A stretch of DNA of 64,000 nt from Nodosilinea sp. WJT8-NPBG4 (GCA_019359285.1 JAHHHQ010000028.1:1-64000), one strand, 5' to 3'; counted from the stretch's first letter, positions 53,135 through 62,448 are shown. Notes: a model not told the origin generated them from the letters alone. Numbers and translations are program-made.

Positions 53135-54409
53135 CTACTCCGTGTTCAGGGTCAGGGCCAGCGGTTGAGCCGCTAGATCGGCATCTAGGCTAAAGGTTCC
53201 TGGCGACGGCGAAATCTGCCGAGGCAGTGTGACGACAAAGGTCGTCCCCTGCCCCTGCTGGCTGCTGACGGCAATGGTGCCGCCCATGATGCTGACCAAC
53301 GACTGGACAATGGCCAACCCCAGCCCGGTGCCGGGGCGATGGCGACGAATGGTTTGATCGACCTGGCGAAAAGCCTCAAAAATGTGGGGCAGTTGCTCTT
53401 CGGCAATGCCAATGCCGGTGTCGGCCACGGTGAGAGAAATCTGATCAGAGACGGTCTCCGTGACGGTGATGTGCACCTGGCCTCGATCGGTAAACTTGAT
53501 GGCGTTGGAGACCAAATTGGTGAGCACCTGGCGCAGCCGGTGTTCGTCGTTCACCACCATTGGGTTGTTGAGCTGGAGGGTGCTCTTTAGGATGAGGGCT
53601 TTGCCGTCAGCCAGCGATCGCAAATCTAGCAACGTAGTCTGCACCAGGCTGTGGAGATTGACCTGGGTCAAGTCCAGCGTCAGCCGCTGGGCCTCTAGCT
53701 TAGATAGGTCAAGAATGTCGTTCACCAGATTGAGCAAGTTCTTGCCGTTGGTGAAAATGCGCTTGATCATCTCGGCCTGGTGGGAGGTCAGCGGCCCCTT
53801 TGACTGGCTGTCGAGAATCTGCGAAAACCCCAAAATGGCGTTCAGCGGTGTGCGCAGCTCGTGGGACATAGTGGCCAAAAACTCAGACTTAACCCGGTAG
53901 GCCTCTAGCAGCTTGAGGTTTTGGTCTTCGATATAGCGCCGTTGGCGCTCTAGCTCTTCGTTTTGCTGGGTGAGCAGCTTGTTGGTCTGCTGAAGCTGGG
54001 CCATGACCTTGGCCTCCCGTCGCTCCACTTCGTACATGCGCAGGGCGTTGCGCAACAGCAGCGCTAGGCGATCGGGCGACACGCGAGTTTTGACGAGGTA
54101 GTCGCTAGCACCAGCTTTCATCAAGTCGACGGCGATTTGCTCGTCGCCCTGGCCGGTCAGCACCACCAGCGGAATGCTCACGCCCTCAGCCCGCCACTGA
54201 CGAATCAGCGACAGGCCGTCTTGCTCGGGCAGGCGATAATCTAAAAAAACGCAGTCGTAGGTGCGACTTTTGAGGTTGGCGATCGCCTGCTCAGCACTAG
54301 TTACCTCAGTGACTTCAACCGGTAAGTCGGCGCGAGCTAGAGCGCGGCAGATGGCCATACGATCGACAGCATCGTCATCCACTAACAAGAGCTCTAGCGC
54401 TTCACCCAT
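53135..54409 (-). CDS. Hybrid histidine kinase: REC-HisKA-HATPase
   Basis: About 424 residues from ATG 54409. Receiver: LLLVDDDAVDRMAICRAL, FLDYRLPEQDGLSLI, VVLTGQGDE, YLVKTRVS. A coiled coil (about 130-175) leads to HisKA with MSHELRTPLNAILGFSQIL and HATPase with NLVSNAIKFT, DTGIGIAEEQL and GTGLGLAIVQSLV. There are no membrane segments. It lies 50 bp downstream of a Rcp1-type response regulator, likely its partner. The GTG at 54472 used by the track overlaps the regulator gene and is less likely. Confidence 0.92.
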   Translation of the reverse strand: MGEALELLLVDDDAVDRMAICRALARADLPVEVTEVTSAEQAIANLKSRTYDCVFLDYRLPEQDGLSLIRQWRAEGVSIPLVVLTGQGDEQIAVDLMKAGASDYLVKTRVSPDRLALLLRNALRMYEVERREAKVMAQLQQTNKLLTQQNEELERQRRYIEDQNLKLLEAYRVKSEFLATMSHELRTPLNAILGFSQILDSQSKGPLTSHQAEMIKRIFTNGKNLLNLVNDILDLSKLEAQRLTLDLTQVNLHSLVQTTLLDLRSLADGKALILKSTLQLNNPMVVNDEHRLRQVLTNLVSNAIKFTDRGQVHITVTETVSDQISLTVADTGIGIAEEQLPHIFEAFRQVDQTIRRHRPGTGLGLAIVQSLVSIMGGTIAVSSQQGQGTTFVVTLPRQISPSPGTFSLDADLAAQPLALTLNTE

Positions 54410-54458
54410 CCGCTCAGTACCTGCTTCTGCTACCCACGGCGGATTCCAGTGGGTCTGG

Positions 54459-54890
54459 TTATGGAATCTCACACAGCGCCCAGTACTGGTTGAGGGCCGC
54501 CACTACATCTGCAAAGGTAGCAAAAGTGACCGGCTTTAGAATATAGCCTGCTACGTTTAACCGGTAGGCCTCAAGGCGATCTTGGTCGGCGTCGGAGGTC
54601 GTCAACACAACGACGGGCGTAGACTTCAGCGATTCATCCTGGCGAAGCTCTTGAAGAAACTCTAGCCCATTCATTTTGGGCATGTTGATGTCGAGCAGCA
54701 CAAGGCGGCGATGCTCGGGCACCGACGGTGGATCGGAGTCACTACCGCGCAACATATCGAGCGCTGCTAGCCCATTGTTGGCAATGTACAGAGGATTCTC
54801 GATGCGGTTGCGTTTAAAGGCCCGCTGAACGTTCATTACATCCACCTCATCGTCTTCGACGAGTAGAACGTTAACGGTACGCTTTGCCAT
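54459..54890 (-). CDS. Single-domain response regulator, Rcp1-like
   Basis: 143 residues from ATG 54890, which has aggag 6 nt upstream; the track start is 99 bp earlier. A stand-alone receiver: VNVLLVEDDEVDVMNVQRAF, LVLLDINMPKMNGLEFLQEL with the phospho-acceptor Asp, VVVLTTSDADQDR, AGYILKPVTFATFADVVA. The long loop before the Asp and the DxxDVMxxQRAFKRN pattern are typical of regulators paired with phytochrome-like or hybrid kinases. The kinase gene follows downstream. Confidence 0.93.
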   Translation of the reverse strand: MAKRTVNVLLVEDDEVDVMNVQRAFKRNRIENPLYIANNGLAALDMLRGSDSDPPSVPEHRRLVLLDINMPKMNGLEFLQELRQDESLKSTPVVVLTTSDADQDRLEAYRLNVAGYILKPVTFATFADVVAALNQYWALCEIP

Positions 54891-55026
54891 AGCATTCTCC
54901 TGTGACGATAGCAGAGGCTCGATCACATCAGCAGTAGCACCAGGGCACGCCCTTAACGGGTTAATACCATGGGCGATCTGCGGCCCCACTCTTGCACAAT
55001 AGGTTGACGGTAGGATGTTGGCCTAA

Positions 55027-56172
55027 TCAGCCTCCTTCAGATGAAATTGTAGGCACCGGCGAGATGTTTTCTATCCGCCCAAAGGAAGAACCCGCATGGG
55101 AAGACCGCAGAGCCTGAATCTGCGGCACCCGGGCCGTCAGCGCCTGGGGATGCACGCCTGCCCGATGGGCCGCCAGTAGCCCCACCGCCTCCAGGTAAGA
55201 CGACACCCGCACCGCCGGTATGCCGAGGGCTTCGGGGCTAACATCGAGGACGGTAGAGTTGGCTTCGACGGCGATCGCCAGCGATCGCCGCCCCAAGCTC
55301 AGCAGGGCACTGCCCCCGCAGGCGCTGGCAGGCACCACAATGGCATCGACCTGATCGGCCCAGAGCGTGGGGCCGGACTGTCCCAGGGTTGGCCCAGTCA
55401 CAAACTGCGGAGCTCGGCTCAGTCCCGCTAGCACACAGGGCAAAAACGTGTGGCCCAGTTCCTCGGCGGCAGACTTTGGCGAAATCGATGGGTCTAGCGG
55501 CAGCGGGCTCAGGGCCGGAGCATGGGCGCAGGGCACTTGCAAAGTGCGCACCACTAGGTGGCTGATCACTGCCTCGGCCCCCGCCAACGGATCTACGCCG
55601 TGGCCCTGGCGATAGTCTTGCAGGGTCTCAGCATCAGTATCTTCGGGAAAACGAGCGACAACGGCGATCGCATTGGCTCCGGCAGCGATCGCCCGCTCAG
55701 CGGCTCGCAGCAAGCTGTCGGGCCGCTGAATCGTGCCCCAGGTCGCTCCCGATGCCGCCGTCCGCAGTTCTACCCCCAGGGGCGCATCGGTAACGACGTA
55801 ATCGGTCAAATCTAAGCCCAGAGTGGCTCGAGCCGCATCCGCCGCTTGCAGGTGTCGCCAGCGCAGGTCATCCTCGATCGCCACATCTAGCACCAGGCCA
55901 ATGCGGTTGCGGTGCACAGGGCGCAGCCCCCAGCGCCCGGCGGCAAATTGGTCCAGCCCATAGCCTTCCACGTAGCAGGCGTTGGGCAGCGGCCAATAAA
56001 GCTGCGCCCCGTTCATCACGTTGGGGTGAGTAATTAGGGTGTCGACCACCGAGGCGATCGCCCGCGCCACCGGCAGCGCATCCCCCGCGTAACCACCCAC
56101 TGCTGCCCCGATGCCAGTGGGCACCACCAGCACCGCAGTATAGGGACGCCGACTAGGATTGGCCGAGTTCAT
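55027..56172 (-). CDS. DUF3326 domain protein
   Basis: 381 residues. Seen: VLVVPTGIGAAVGGYAGDAL, HPNVMNGAQLYWPLPNACYV, VYNRIGLVLDVAIEDDLR-like sequence, GANAIAVVARFPED and VVPASACGGSALLSLGRRS. This is the conserved cyanobacterial/plant DUF3326 family; no function is established to my knowledge. No signal peptide. The start overlaps the stop of a 66-residue gene by 4 bp (ATGA), so the pair is translationally coupled. Confidence 0.88.
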   Translation of the reverse strand: MNSANPSRRPYTAVLVVPTGIGAAVGGYAGDALPVARAIASVVDTLITHPNVMNGAQLYWPLPNACYVEGYGLDQFAAGRWGLRPVHRNRIGLVLDVAIEDDLRWRHLQAADAARATLGLDLTDYVVTDAPLGVELRTAASGATWGTIQRPDSLLRAAERAIAAGANAIAVVARFPEDTDAETLQDYRQGHGVDPLAGAEAVISHLVVRTLQVPCAHAPALSPLPLDPSISPKSAAEELGHTFLPCVLAGLSRAPQFVTGPTLGQSGPTLWADQVDAIVVPASACGGSALLSLGRRSLAIAVEANSTVLDVSPEALGIPAVRVSSYLEAVGLLAAHRAGVHPQALTARVPQIQALRSSHAGSSFGRIENISPVPTISSEGG

Positions 56173-56369
56173 AGCAGCTCAGAATTGACGTGCGTCGTCA
56201 CCACGGCTTCGACCGTAGCGGTTTGGTTGTCAGAGTTCACCTGGGTAATTGCCCAGCGCAAGGGTTCTCCCTGCTCAGCTAGAGCCGATTCGATCGCCCC
56301 AACCAAATCTCTCTGAGCATCTCCCAAATTGATATTGAGAGTAATAAAGTGAGTGGCCAACGCCATCAT
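56169..56369 (-). CDS. Small protein coupled to the DUF3326 gene
   Basis: 66 residues: MALATHFITLNINLGDAQRD, then LRWAITQVNSDNQTATVEAV. An alternating hydrophobic pattern with one helix suggests a compact alpha/beta fold. I do not recognise the family. The ATGA overlap with DUF3326 and the sensible composition argue that it is real. ATG at 56369 or 56366. Confidence 0.7.
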   Translation of the reverse strand: MMALATHFITLNINLGDAQRDLVGAIESALAEQGEPLRWAITQVNSDNQTATVEAVVTTHVNSELL

Positions 56370-56405
56370 TTACCCACTAAAAAGAGCAACTTCTGCCCGG
56401 TGTAG

Positions 56406-56494
56406 GGTGGGCAGTGCCCACCGCTGGAGCATCGCGAACCTGATTGGGACGCCTGTCTGCCAAAAATTATTTGATGGTGGGCATTGCCCACCAT
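56406..56494. repeat. Pair of ggtgggca/tgcccacc palindromes
   Basis: ggtgggca-g-tgcccacc (56406-56422) and atggtgggca-t-tgcccaccat (56474-56494) are two near-identical palindromes about 50 bp apart. This is a common dispersed repeat type in cyanobacterial intergenic DNA. It lies between the ferredoxin gene and the 66-residue ORF. Confidence 0.7.
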
Positions 56495-56499
56495 ACGGT

Positions 56500-56817
56500 C
56501 TAGCCCTGGCCGAACTGCTTTTGGTAAACGATATCTTCCTTCTCGGTCTCTAGCTTGATGTCTGAGCGCGGAAAGGCAACGCACAACAGCGCGTAGCCAT
56601 CGGCCTGAAGCTCGGTGCTCACCCCCATGCCTTCGCTCTGATCGACCTCGCCCTCCAGCACCAGAGCGGCGCAGGTCGTACACACCCCTGCCCCACAGGA
56701 GGTCGGCAGGTCTAGCCCCACCGCCTGAGCCGCCGCTAGAATAGTCTGGTCTTCCGGAACGGTGATGGTTTGAGTAGTGCCCTGGTGGTGAATTTCGACG
56801 GAGTAGCTAGTGGCCAT
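56500..56817 (-). CDS. Plant-type [2Fe-2S] ferredoxin
   Basis: 105 residues. Cluster ligands are visible as PTSCGAGVCTTCAALVLEGE (Cx4Cx2C) and YALLCVAFPRSD. The family carries electrons from photosystem I or other donors. The sequence is more divergent than PetF (short acidic C-terminus EKEDIVYQKQFGQG), so it is probably a minor ferredoxin rather than the main photosynthetic one. It is transcribed alone or with the downstream small ORF. Confidence 0.93.
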   Translation of the reverse strand: MATSYSVEIHHQGTTQTITVPEDQTILAAAQAVGLDLPTSCGAGVCTTCAALVLEGEVDQSEGMGVSTELQADGYALLCVAFPRSDIKLETEKEDIVYQKQFGQG

Positions 56818-56950
56818 AGCGAGTTGACGGAAGTTTAGGTGAGTAGTTGAAAGAACAGTCGCCAGTCCAAGTTAGACCCTTGAGCTTTCCCACTGGCAAA
56901 ACTCAGTCTCAAACCGGGATTGGGCGAATTGCAATCCAAATCTCAACCTA

Positions 56951-57124
56951 TCATCCCACCGGAAAGGTGCGGTCAAATTCTTCTAGCAGATCGTCCATTT
57001 CCTCGATCGCCTGATTGACATCAATGCGCAGGGTGCCCAGATCAGGCTGCTCCAGCAGTTGAATCAGCGCCTCTCGCTTAGAGCGAATGGTGGCAATGCG
57101 ATCGCGAATCATTTGCAGTTCCAT
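56951..57124 (-). CDS. Small coiled-coil protein
   Basis: 57 residues from ATG 57124, which has agggggacg just upstream; the track's longer version starts in a Gly/Glu-rich, non-coding-looking stretch. Sequence MELQMIRDRIATIRSKREAL, then DQAIEEMDDLLEEFDRTF-like C-terminus. Two amphipathic helices predict a helical hairpin. Family not recognised. Confidence 0.6.
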   Translation of the reverse strand: MELQMIRDRIATIRSKREALIQLLEQPDLGTLRIDVNQAIEEMDDLLEEFDRTFPVG

Positions 57125-57350
57125 AGCGTCCCCCTGGAGAGTGTGGCCTAGAGTTTCCTTCGACAGCATAAACAACTTTGTAGCGAGGTGCATTGAGTGG
57201 GATGGCGAAGATGAGGGGATGAGGAAGCGATTTTGAACTTTCACCTCCCCACCTCCCTCACCCTCATCACCTCCCTCACTCCCCACTCCCTACCTTTCTC
57301 ATCCACAAGACGGCATGATAGTCAGAAGTAATCTTTCCACCGAGGGTCGT

Positions 57351-57938
57351 ATGCTGGGGCGAATTAAGTTAGGGCGAATCAACCTGAGTCTGGTGCTGCT
57401 GGCAGTGGGTGGGGTGCTCACTATTGTCGGATTCGTTGCCTACTTTCAAGATAATTCCACCCTCAATCTGGTCGGTTTCTTCTACGGCATTCCTGTATTG
57501 CTGGGCGGGTTAGCGCTGCGGGCTGCTGAGCTAGAGCCGGTGTCCTACACTCAGCCCACTTCGCCTGAGGTGCTTAAACTGCGCGAAGAGCAGGCCACCT
57601 CCACCCAAAACCAGGTGCGTCTCGATGTGACCCGCTACCGCTATGGCCAGGAAGCCCACCTCGATGTTGCCTTACAGAAGCTGGGGCTGAGCCCCTCGGG
57701 GCAAGAGTGTCCTGAACTCAGCGGCCTGCATGAGACTGAAATCGACGGTAACTATGCCCTAGTGCTGGAGTTTGACTCGTCTATGGTGCCCTTTTCTACC
57801 TGGGTGGAAAAGAAAGCCAAAATTGAGTCGTTCTTTGGCCCCAACGTGCGCGCCGAACTCAGCCAACCCACCGAAGACCAGGTGAACTTGGCATTGGTGA
57901 CCCTGTTAGAGCCTGCTCCCGCTCCAGTAGAGGCTTAG
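57351..57938 (+). CDS. DUF2854 membrane protein
   Basis: 195 residues from ATG 57351 with gaggg 5 nt upstream; the track start at 57315 is possible. Two hydrophobic segments (LVLLAVGGVLTIVGFVAYF and LVGFFYGIPVLLGGLALRAA) precede a soluble domain (RYRYGQEAHLDVALQKLGL, YALVLEFDSSMVPFSTWVEK). DUF2854 is conserved in cyanobacteria and plastids; a photosynthesis-related role is suspected but not established to my knowledge. Probably a thylakoid or plasma membrane protein. Confidence 0.85.
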   Translation: MLGRIKLGRINLSLVLLAVGGVLTIVGFVAYFQDNSTLNLVGFFYGIPVLLGGLALRAAELEPVSYTQPTSPEVLKLREEQATSTQNQVRLDVTRYRYGQEAHLDVALQKLGLSPSGQECPELSGLHETEIDGNYALVLEFDSSMVPFSTWVEKKAKIESFFGPNVRAELSQPTEDQVNLALVTLLEPAPAPVEA

Positions 57939-57967
57939 TAGTCGGCCAAGCCAAAGGTGATATGAAT

Positions 57968-58020
57968 GGGGGTTTCAGGTTCACGTCCTATCTGGACCCT
58001 AAACCCTGAACCCGACACCC
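57968..58020. repeat. Second copy of the gggttcaggttca dispersed repeat
   Basis: ggtttcaggttcacgtccta...ccctaaaccctgaacccg shares a core with the element at 43281-43328 and can form an imperfect stem. It sits downstream of the DUF2854 gene. Confidence 0.55.
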
Positions 58021-58171
58021 TAAGCTGTTAAAGATTGTCCCAATCAGCTTGGTCAAGTACTAGTCTTTTATCGGTGGATGTTTGGCTGGATAGGTTTTGT
58101 AGTTCAGTAGCTGTTTTATAATGGGTCGCCCTTCTTTAGCCGAGCCCACCGGGCACAAGTTTCTCAGCCAA

Positions 58172-58894
58172 ATGGTATTCACCCTGCGCCGACTGGTGTT
58201 GGTCGCGGTGCTGTGGGGGCTAAGTGCCTGCGGCACGACGACGTTTGAGGTCAGTACTGAGTATCAAACGGTATCCCCCAGTGCTGACGGCATTGGCCGG
58301 GTTTACCTAGGCCGAGAAATTGCGCAGACTATGGGTCACCAGGGCGCTGGATGGCTCGATCGCCCTAGTCGAGTACTGCAAGAACGGCCCCAGGCGGCGA
58401 TCGCTGCCCTTGACCTCTTCCCCACCGATACCGTTGCCGATGTAGGCGCTGGCACCGGCTATTTTGCCCGCCGCATTGCTCCTCTTGTGCCGCAAGGGAA
58501 GGTGCTGGCGGTGGATATTCAGCCCGAAATGCTGGCCATGCTCCAAGCCGAGCTAGAGGCTAAGGGCATCAAGAATGTGGAGCCGGTGCTGGGGCAGCCC
58601 GACAATCCCAACCTACCGCCCAACTCTGTCGACCTGGCGCTCATGGTCGACGCCTACCACGAGTTTGCCAACCCCCGCGAGGTAATGGAGGGCGTTGTGA
58701 CTGCTCTCAAGCCCGGTGGGCGGGTCGTGCTGGCCGAGTACAAAGCCGAAAACCCCAGGGTCATGATCAAGCGACTGCACAAGATGAGCGTGGCCCAGGT
58801 GCGCCGCGAAATGGCCGCCGTAGGGCTGGACTGGGTCAAGACCGATGACTGCCTACCCGAGCAGCATCTGCTGTTTTTTCAAGAGCCGGCTTAA
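58172..58894 (+). CDS. SAM-methyltransferase-like protein with a lipoprotein signal
   Basis: 240 residues from ATG 58172; the track start at 58121 lies before a better signal sequence. The N-terminus FTLRRLVLVAVLWGLSAC ends in a lipobox-like Cys. The rest is a class I methyltransferase: TVADVGAGTGYFARRIAP (motif I), VLAVDIQPEML, VDLALMVDAYHEFANP, LKPGGRVVLAEYKAE. Methyl donor in the periplasm is unexpected, so either the signal does not function, the protein stays membrane-tethered inside, or the fold has another use. A small psbP-like lipoprotein gene follows 58 bp downstream. Confidence 0.85.
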   Translation: MVFTLRRLVLVAVLWGLSACGTTTFEVSTEYQTVSPSADGIGRVYLGREIAQTMGHQGAGWLDRPSRVLQERPQAAIAALDLFPTDTVADVGAGTGYFARRIAPLVPQGKVLAVDIQPEMLAMLQAELEAKGIKNVEPVLGQPDNPNLPPNSVDLALMVDAYHEFANPREVMEGVVTALKPGGRVVLAEYKAENPRVMIKRLHKMSVAQVRREMAAVGLDWVKTDDCLPEQHLLFFQEPA

Positions 58895-58952
58895 GCAGCC
58901 CGTGTGAGACAATTAATTATTATTGATTATAAAGATTCAAGGATATTGACCC

Positions 58953-59495
58953 ATGCTGAAGCGGCTGACCACAGTGCTTTTGATTGTTTTTGCTGTCACC
59001 CTCCAGGGCTGCATGGGTGGCGGCGGTGGTCTTCAGGCCTACGCTGACCAATATTCGGGCTACGAGTTTATGTACCCCACCGGCTGGGTTGAAGTAAACG
59101 TGCCCGGCGCTGCCGACATCGTCTTTCACGACATCATCCACGAGACCGAGAACATCAGCGTGGTGATTAGCGAGATCCCCGAAGGCAAAGATCTTGATGC
59201 CCTGGGTACCCCCACCGAAGTGGGTTACAAGCTCTCCAAAAGCTTCAGCGCCCTAGCGGGGGATGACAGCAGCGTCGATTTGCTTAGCGCCCAGCGCATC
59301 GATACCGCTGACGATAAGACCTACTACATTCTGGAGTACCTGGCCGACCTGCCTGCTGGGCAACGCCACAACCTGGCTAGCGCCATTGTGCGTCGGGGCA
59401 AGCTCTACACCTTCAACGCCTCCACCGACGAAGGCCGCTGGGACAAAGTCCGAGACATGATGAAGCAGTCGGTAGCCTCGTTCAAGGTGTCCTAG
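58953..59495 (+). CDS. PsbP-family lipoprotein (CyanoP-like)
   Basis: 180 residues. A type II signal peptide ends at VTLQGC. The mature domain has YADQYSGYEFMYPTGWVEVN, IVFHDIIHETENISVVISEI, GTPTEVGYKLSKSFSALAGD and YYILEYLADLPAGQRHNLAS, matching PsbP/CyanoP. CyanoP associates with early photosystem II assembly on the lumenal side. The lipid anchor is usual for the cyanobacterial protein. Start ATG at 58953. Confidence 0.92.
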   Translation: MLKRLTTVLLIVFAVTLQGCMGGGGGLQAYADQYSGYEFMYPTGWVEVNVPGAADIVFHDIIHETENISVVISEIPEGKDLDALGTPTEVGYKLSKSFSALAGDDSSVDLLSAQRIDTADDKTYYILEYLADLPAGQRHNLASAIVRRGKLYTFNASTDEGRWDKVRDMMKQSVASFKVS

Positions 59496-59730
59496 ATCTA
59501 GTCTCTATCTGATAAAGCGTAACAAGGCGCTTGGCTACCGGTCAACGGGGATGCTCTAACCGAGCGATTACCAGTGCTCTTTATCTTCCCCTCGTTCTTG
59601 CTGTAGAAGCGGCGCTCTAGTCCCTCCCTTTTTTGTAAGGGGGAACCTCGACGACAAACGCCCTCAGCATGAAAGCCCTACCTGGTCTCTATCTTGGAAT
59701 AACCCCTTTCAATTGCCGTCACGGTTAGCT

Positions 59731-60327
59731 ATGCCTACTTCTCCTCGACCTCAGTTTGTTCTCGCCTCAGCCTCAAAGGGCCGTCGCCTGCTGCTGGTAG
59801 GGGCAGGCATTCAGCCCTTTGTGTACCCCAGCAACTTTGATGAAGATCAAGTTGCCATCACCGCTCCGCCTGACTACGTGGCCACTCTGGCCCGCTGCAA
59901 GGCTGAATCAGTTGCACCCCAGTTTCCCAGTGCCCTAGTGCTGGGGTGCGACTCGGTGATGGCCTTTCGGGGCAAAATCTACGGCAAACCCAAGGATAAA
60001 GAGGATGCGATCGCCCGATGGCAAGCGATGCGGGGCCAGGTTTGCGAGATTCACACAGGCCACGCCCTGATTGCTCCCCAGGGGAGAACGCTGGTGCGCA
60101 GTGCCGTCACCCGCGTTTACTTTTCTGAGGTTGACGACACCACGATCGTGGCCTACGTCAATTCGGGGGAGCCTTTAGCCTGCGCCGGGGCCTTTTCCAT
60201 TGACGGCAAGGGGGGCCTGCTAATCGAAAAAATCGAGGGCTGTCACACCAACGTCATTGGCCTCAGCCTGCCTCTGCTGCGCTCCATGCTAGAGGAACTC
60301 GGCTATCGGGCGACGGATTTCTGGTAG
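59731..60327 (+). CDS. Maf-family nucleoside triphosphate pyrophosphatase
   Basis: 198 residues from ATG 59731; the TTG in the track lies 18 bp earlier. Maf enzymes hydrolyse non-canonical or modified NTPs. Seen: [20 protein letters not shown] (phosphate-binding Ser/Arg), [20 protein letters not shown] (metal-binding Asp) and [13 protein letters not shown]. All key positions are present, although the second motif differs from the common GADT. It lies upstream of acpP with about 235 bp between. Confidence 0.9.
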   Translation: MPTSPRPQFVLASASKGRRLLLVGAGIQPFVYPSNFDEDQVAITAPPDYVATLARCKAESVAPQFPSALVLGCDSVMAFRGKIYGKPKDKEDAIARWQAMRGQVCEIHTGHALIAPQGRTLVRSAVTRVYFSEVDDTTIVAYVNSGEPLACAGAFSIDGKGGLLIEKIEGCHTNVIGLSLPLLRSMLEELGYRATDFW

Positions 60328-60561
60328 GGTTCTTTTTCCGATATCATGAAGGGATGCTCAAAATTGGTGACGGTAGCTGGCTAAGCACCGTCGAGGTCAG
60401 AAATTCTGGAACATTTCCCCTCCGACTTTGCTCGGGGGACGATGGCCAAAGTTGAGCGGCCTTATGCTGGGACTTGACGTCAGATATTCGTCTCGATGGG
60501 GTCGCAGGGTGATAAGGTTTTTTGTTGTCGATTAATCTGTACAAAGAGGCGTTGGAGAACC

Positions 60562-60801
60562 ATGAGCGCAGAGACTTTTGAAAAGGTCAAAAAGATTGTC
60601 AGCGAGCAGCTAGGGGTTGAAGAGGCAGACGTTAAGCCCGAAGCTAGCTTCGCTAACGACCTGGGCGCCGATTCTCTCGATACTGTAGAGCTAGTTATGG
60701 CTCTGGAAGAAGAATTTGGCATCGAAATTCCTGACGAAGCGGCAGAGAACATTGCCACGGTGCAGGATGCCGTTAACTTCATCGAAGAGAAAGCCGCCTA
60801 G
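60562..60801 (+). CDS. acpP: Acyl carrier protein
   Basis: 79 residues from ATG 60562 with tggag 5 nt upstream; the track start adds 22 residues. It carries growing acyl chains on a phosphopantetheine attached to Ser in [20 protein letters not shown]. The flanking [20 protein letters not shown] and [20 protein letters not shown] are canonical. It is followed 155 bp later by fabF and then a transketolase, an order known in cyanobacteria. Confidence 0.98.
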   Translation: MSAETFEKVKKIVSEQLGVEEADVKPEASFANDLGADSLDTVELVMALEEEFGIEIPDEAAENIATVQDAVNFIEEKAA

Positions 60802-60956
60802 GCCGTCTCCGATCCCAGGAATTGGCTTGGGAGTAGGGTTAACGCCTGTGTTAGCAGACGTGGGGGGAAGCCGAGGGGTGCCCCCCATGCCATCGGTTTT
60901 ATAGCTGGCCCGCCCGGCCCCCCTTAACCTCGACCTGGTTCACCTGAAATTTGGCT

Positions 60957-62210
60957 ATGGCAAACTCTGACTCAAAGCGCGTTGTGGTGACTGGCATGGA
61001 TGCCATTACCCCCATTGGCAATAGCCTGGAGGAGTACTGGGCTGGGCTAGTGGCTGGGCGTAGCGGCACAGCTCGCATTACCCACTTCGACCCTTCTCAG
61101 CACGCGTCGCAAATTGCTGCGGAAGTCAAAGGGTTCGACCCAAGCGACTTTCTCGACAAAAAAGAAGTCAGGCGCATGGATCGCTTCTCCCAGTTTGCGG
61201 TGATTGCTGGTCAGCGCGCCCTTCAGCACTCGGGACTGACCATTACCGATCTCAACGCCGAGCAAATCGGCACCTGTATTGGTTCTGGCATCGGTGGCCT
61301 CAAAGTCTTAGAAGACCAGCAGGAGATCTATCTCGACCGGGGCCCTAGCCGCTGTAGCCCCTTCATGATTCCGATGATGATCGCCAACATGGCGGCGGGG
61401 TTAACGGCCATCCATACGGGGGCCAAGGGGCCGAGCACCTGTGCTGTCACCGCCTGTGCCGCTGGATCTAACGCGATTGGCGATGCCTTTCGGCTGATTC
61501 AGCACGGCTATGCCCAAGCAATGATCTGCGGTGGCACCGAGGCAGCGGTCACGCCCCTGTCGGTGGCGGGTTTTGCCTCGGCCCGCGCCCTCTCCACCCG
61601 CAACGACGACCCCGCCGCTGCCAGCCGCCCCTTTGACAAAACCCGCGACGGCTTTGTGATCGGCGAAGGCTGCGGCATTCTAATTCTTGAAGAGCTAGAG
61701 CATGCCCTGAGCCGGGGAGCGACGATTTACGGCGAGATTGTCGGCTACGGCATGACCTGCGATGCCTACCATATGACGGCACCGGTGCCCGGTGGGGCCG
61801 GGGCGGCCCGCTGCATTCAGCTGGCGCTCAAGGATGCAGAGATTTTGCCGGGCGAGATCAGCTATATCAACGCCCACGGCACCAGTACGGGGGCCAATGA
61901 CCCCACTGAAACCCAGGCGATCAAAACCGCTCTAGGGGATGTGGCCTATAAGGTAGCGGTGAGTTCGACCAAGTCAATGACCGGGCACCTGCTGGGAGGC
62001 TCTGGAGGGATTGAGGCGGTGGCCACCTGTCTGGCGATCGCCAATGACATCGCCCCGCCCACCATCAACCTTCACGACCCTGACCCCGACTGCGACCTCG
62101 ACTATATTCCCAACCAAAGTCGCCCCATGCCGATTGAGGTGGCGATTTCCAACTCCTTTGGCTTTGGAGGCCACAACGTTACCCTAGTGTTTAAGAAATA
62201 CCGTAGCTAG
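60957..62210 (+). CDS. fabF: 3-oxoacyl-ACP synthase II
   Basis: 417 residues from ATG 60957. It elongates acyl-ACP with malonyl-ACP in fatty acid synthesis. Catalytic triad: Cys in CAVTACAAGSNAIGDAF, His in INAHGTSTGANDPTET, His in STKSMTGHLLGGSGG. N-terminal KRVVVTGMDAITPIGNSLEE and C-terminal NSFGFGGHNVTLVF are canonical. It probably forms a unit with acpP upstream; the transketolase gene begins 238 bp downstream. Confidence 0.98.
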   Translation: MANSDSKRVVVTGMDAITPIGNSLEEYWAGLVAGRSGTARITHFDPSQHASQIAAEVKGFDPSDFLDKKEVRRMDRFSQFAVIAGQRALQHSGLTITDLNAEQIGTCIGSGIGGLKVLEDQQEIYLDRGPSRCSPFMIPMMIANMAAGLTAIHTGAKGPSTCAVTACAAGSNAIGDAFRLIQHGYAQAMICGGTEAAVTPLSVAGFASARALSTRNDDPAAASRPFDKTRDGFVIGEGCGILILEELEHALSRGATIYGEIVGYGMTCDAYHMTAPVPGGAGAARCIQLALKDAEILPGEISYINAHGTSTGANDPTETQAIKTALGDVAYKVAVSSTKSMTGHLLGGSGGIEAVATCLAIANDIAPPTINLHDPDPDCDLDYIPNQSRPMPIEVAISNSFGFGGHNVTLVFKKYRS

Positions 62211-62448
62211 AGCTACAGGTTGAATCAATTGATAGGTATAATGACCTAAAAATGTGCCGTTTGGCACTTGAGCTTTGTGCCTTGCCTAGCCAGAGGGTAT
62301 TGACAATCGTCTGGTTGCGGGGTCTGCTGAAGGGCAAGGCTGTGTGTGGGGTCTTGATCGATTTAGGCCGATAACTTTGTTAGCCCCTGGGCTAGTCCTA
62401 GTGCTGTGTGCTGCTGCTCCAAAAAACCGTCGTTAAGCTGTTGAACCT

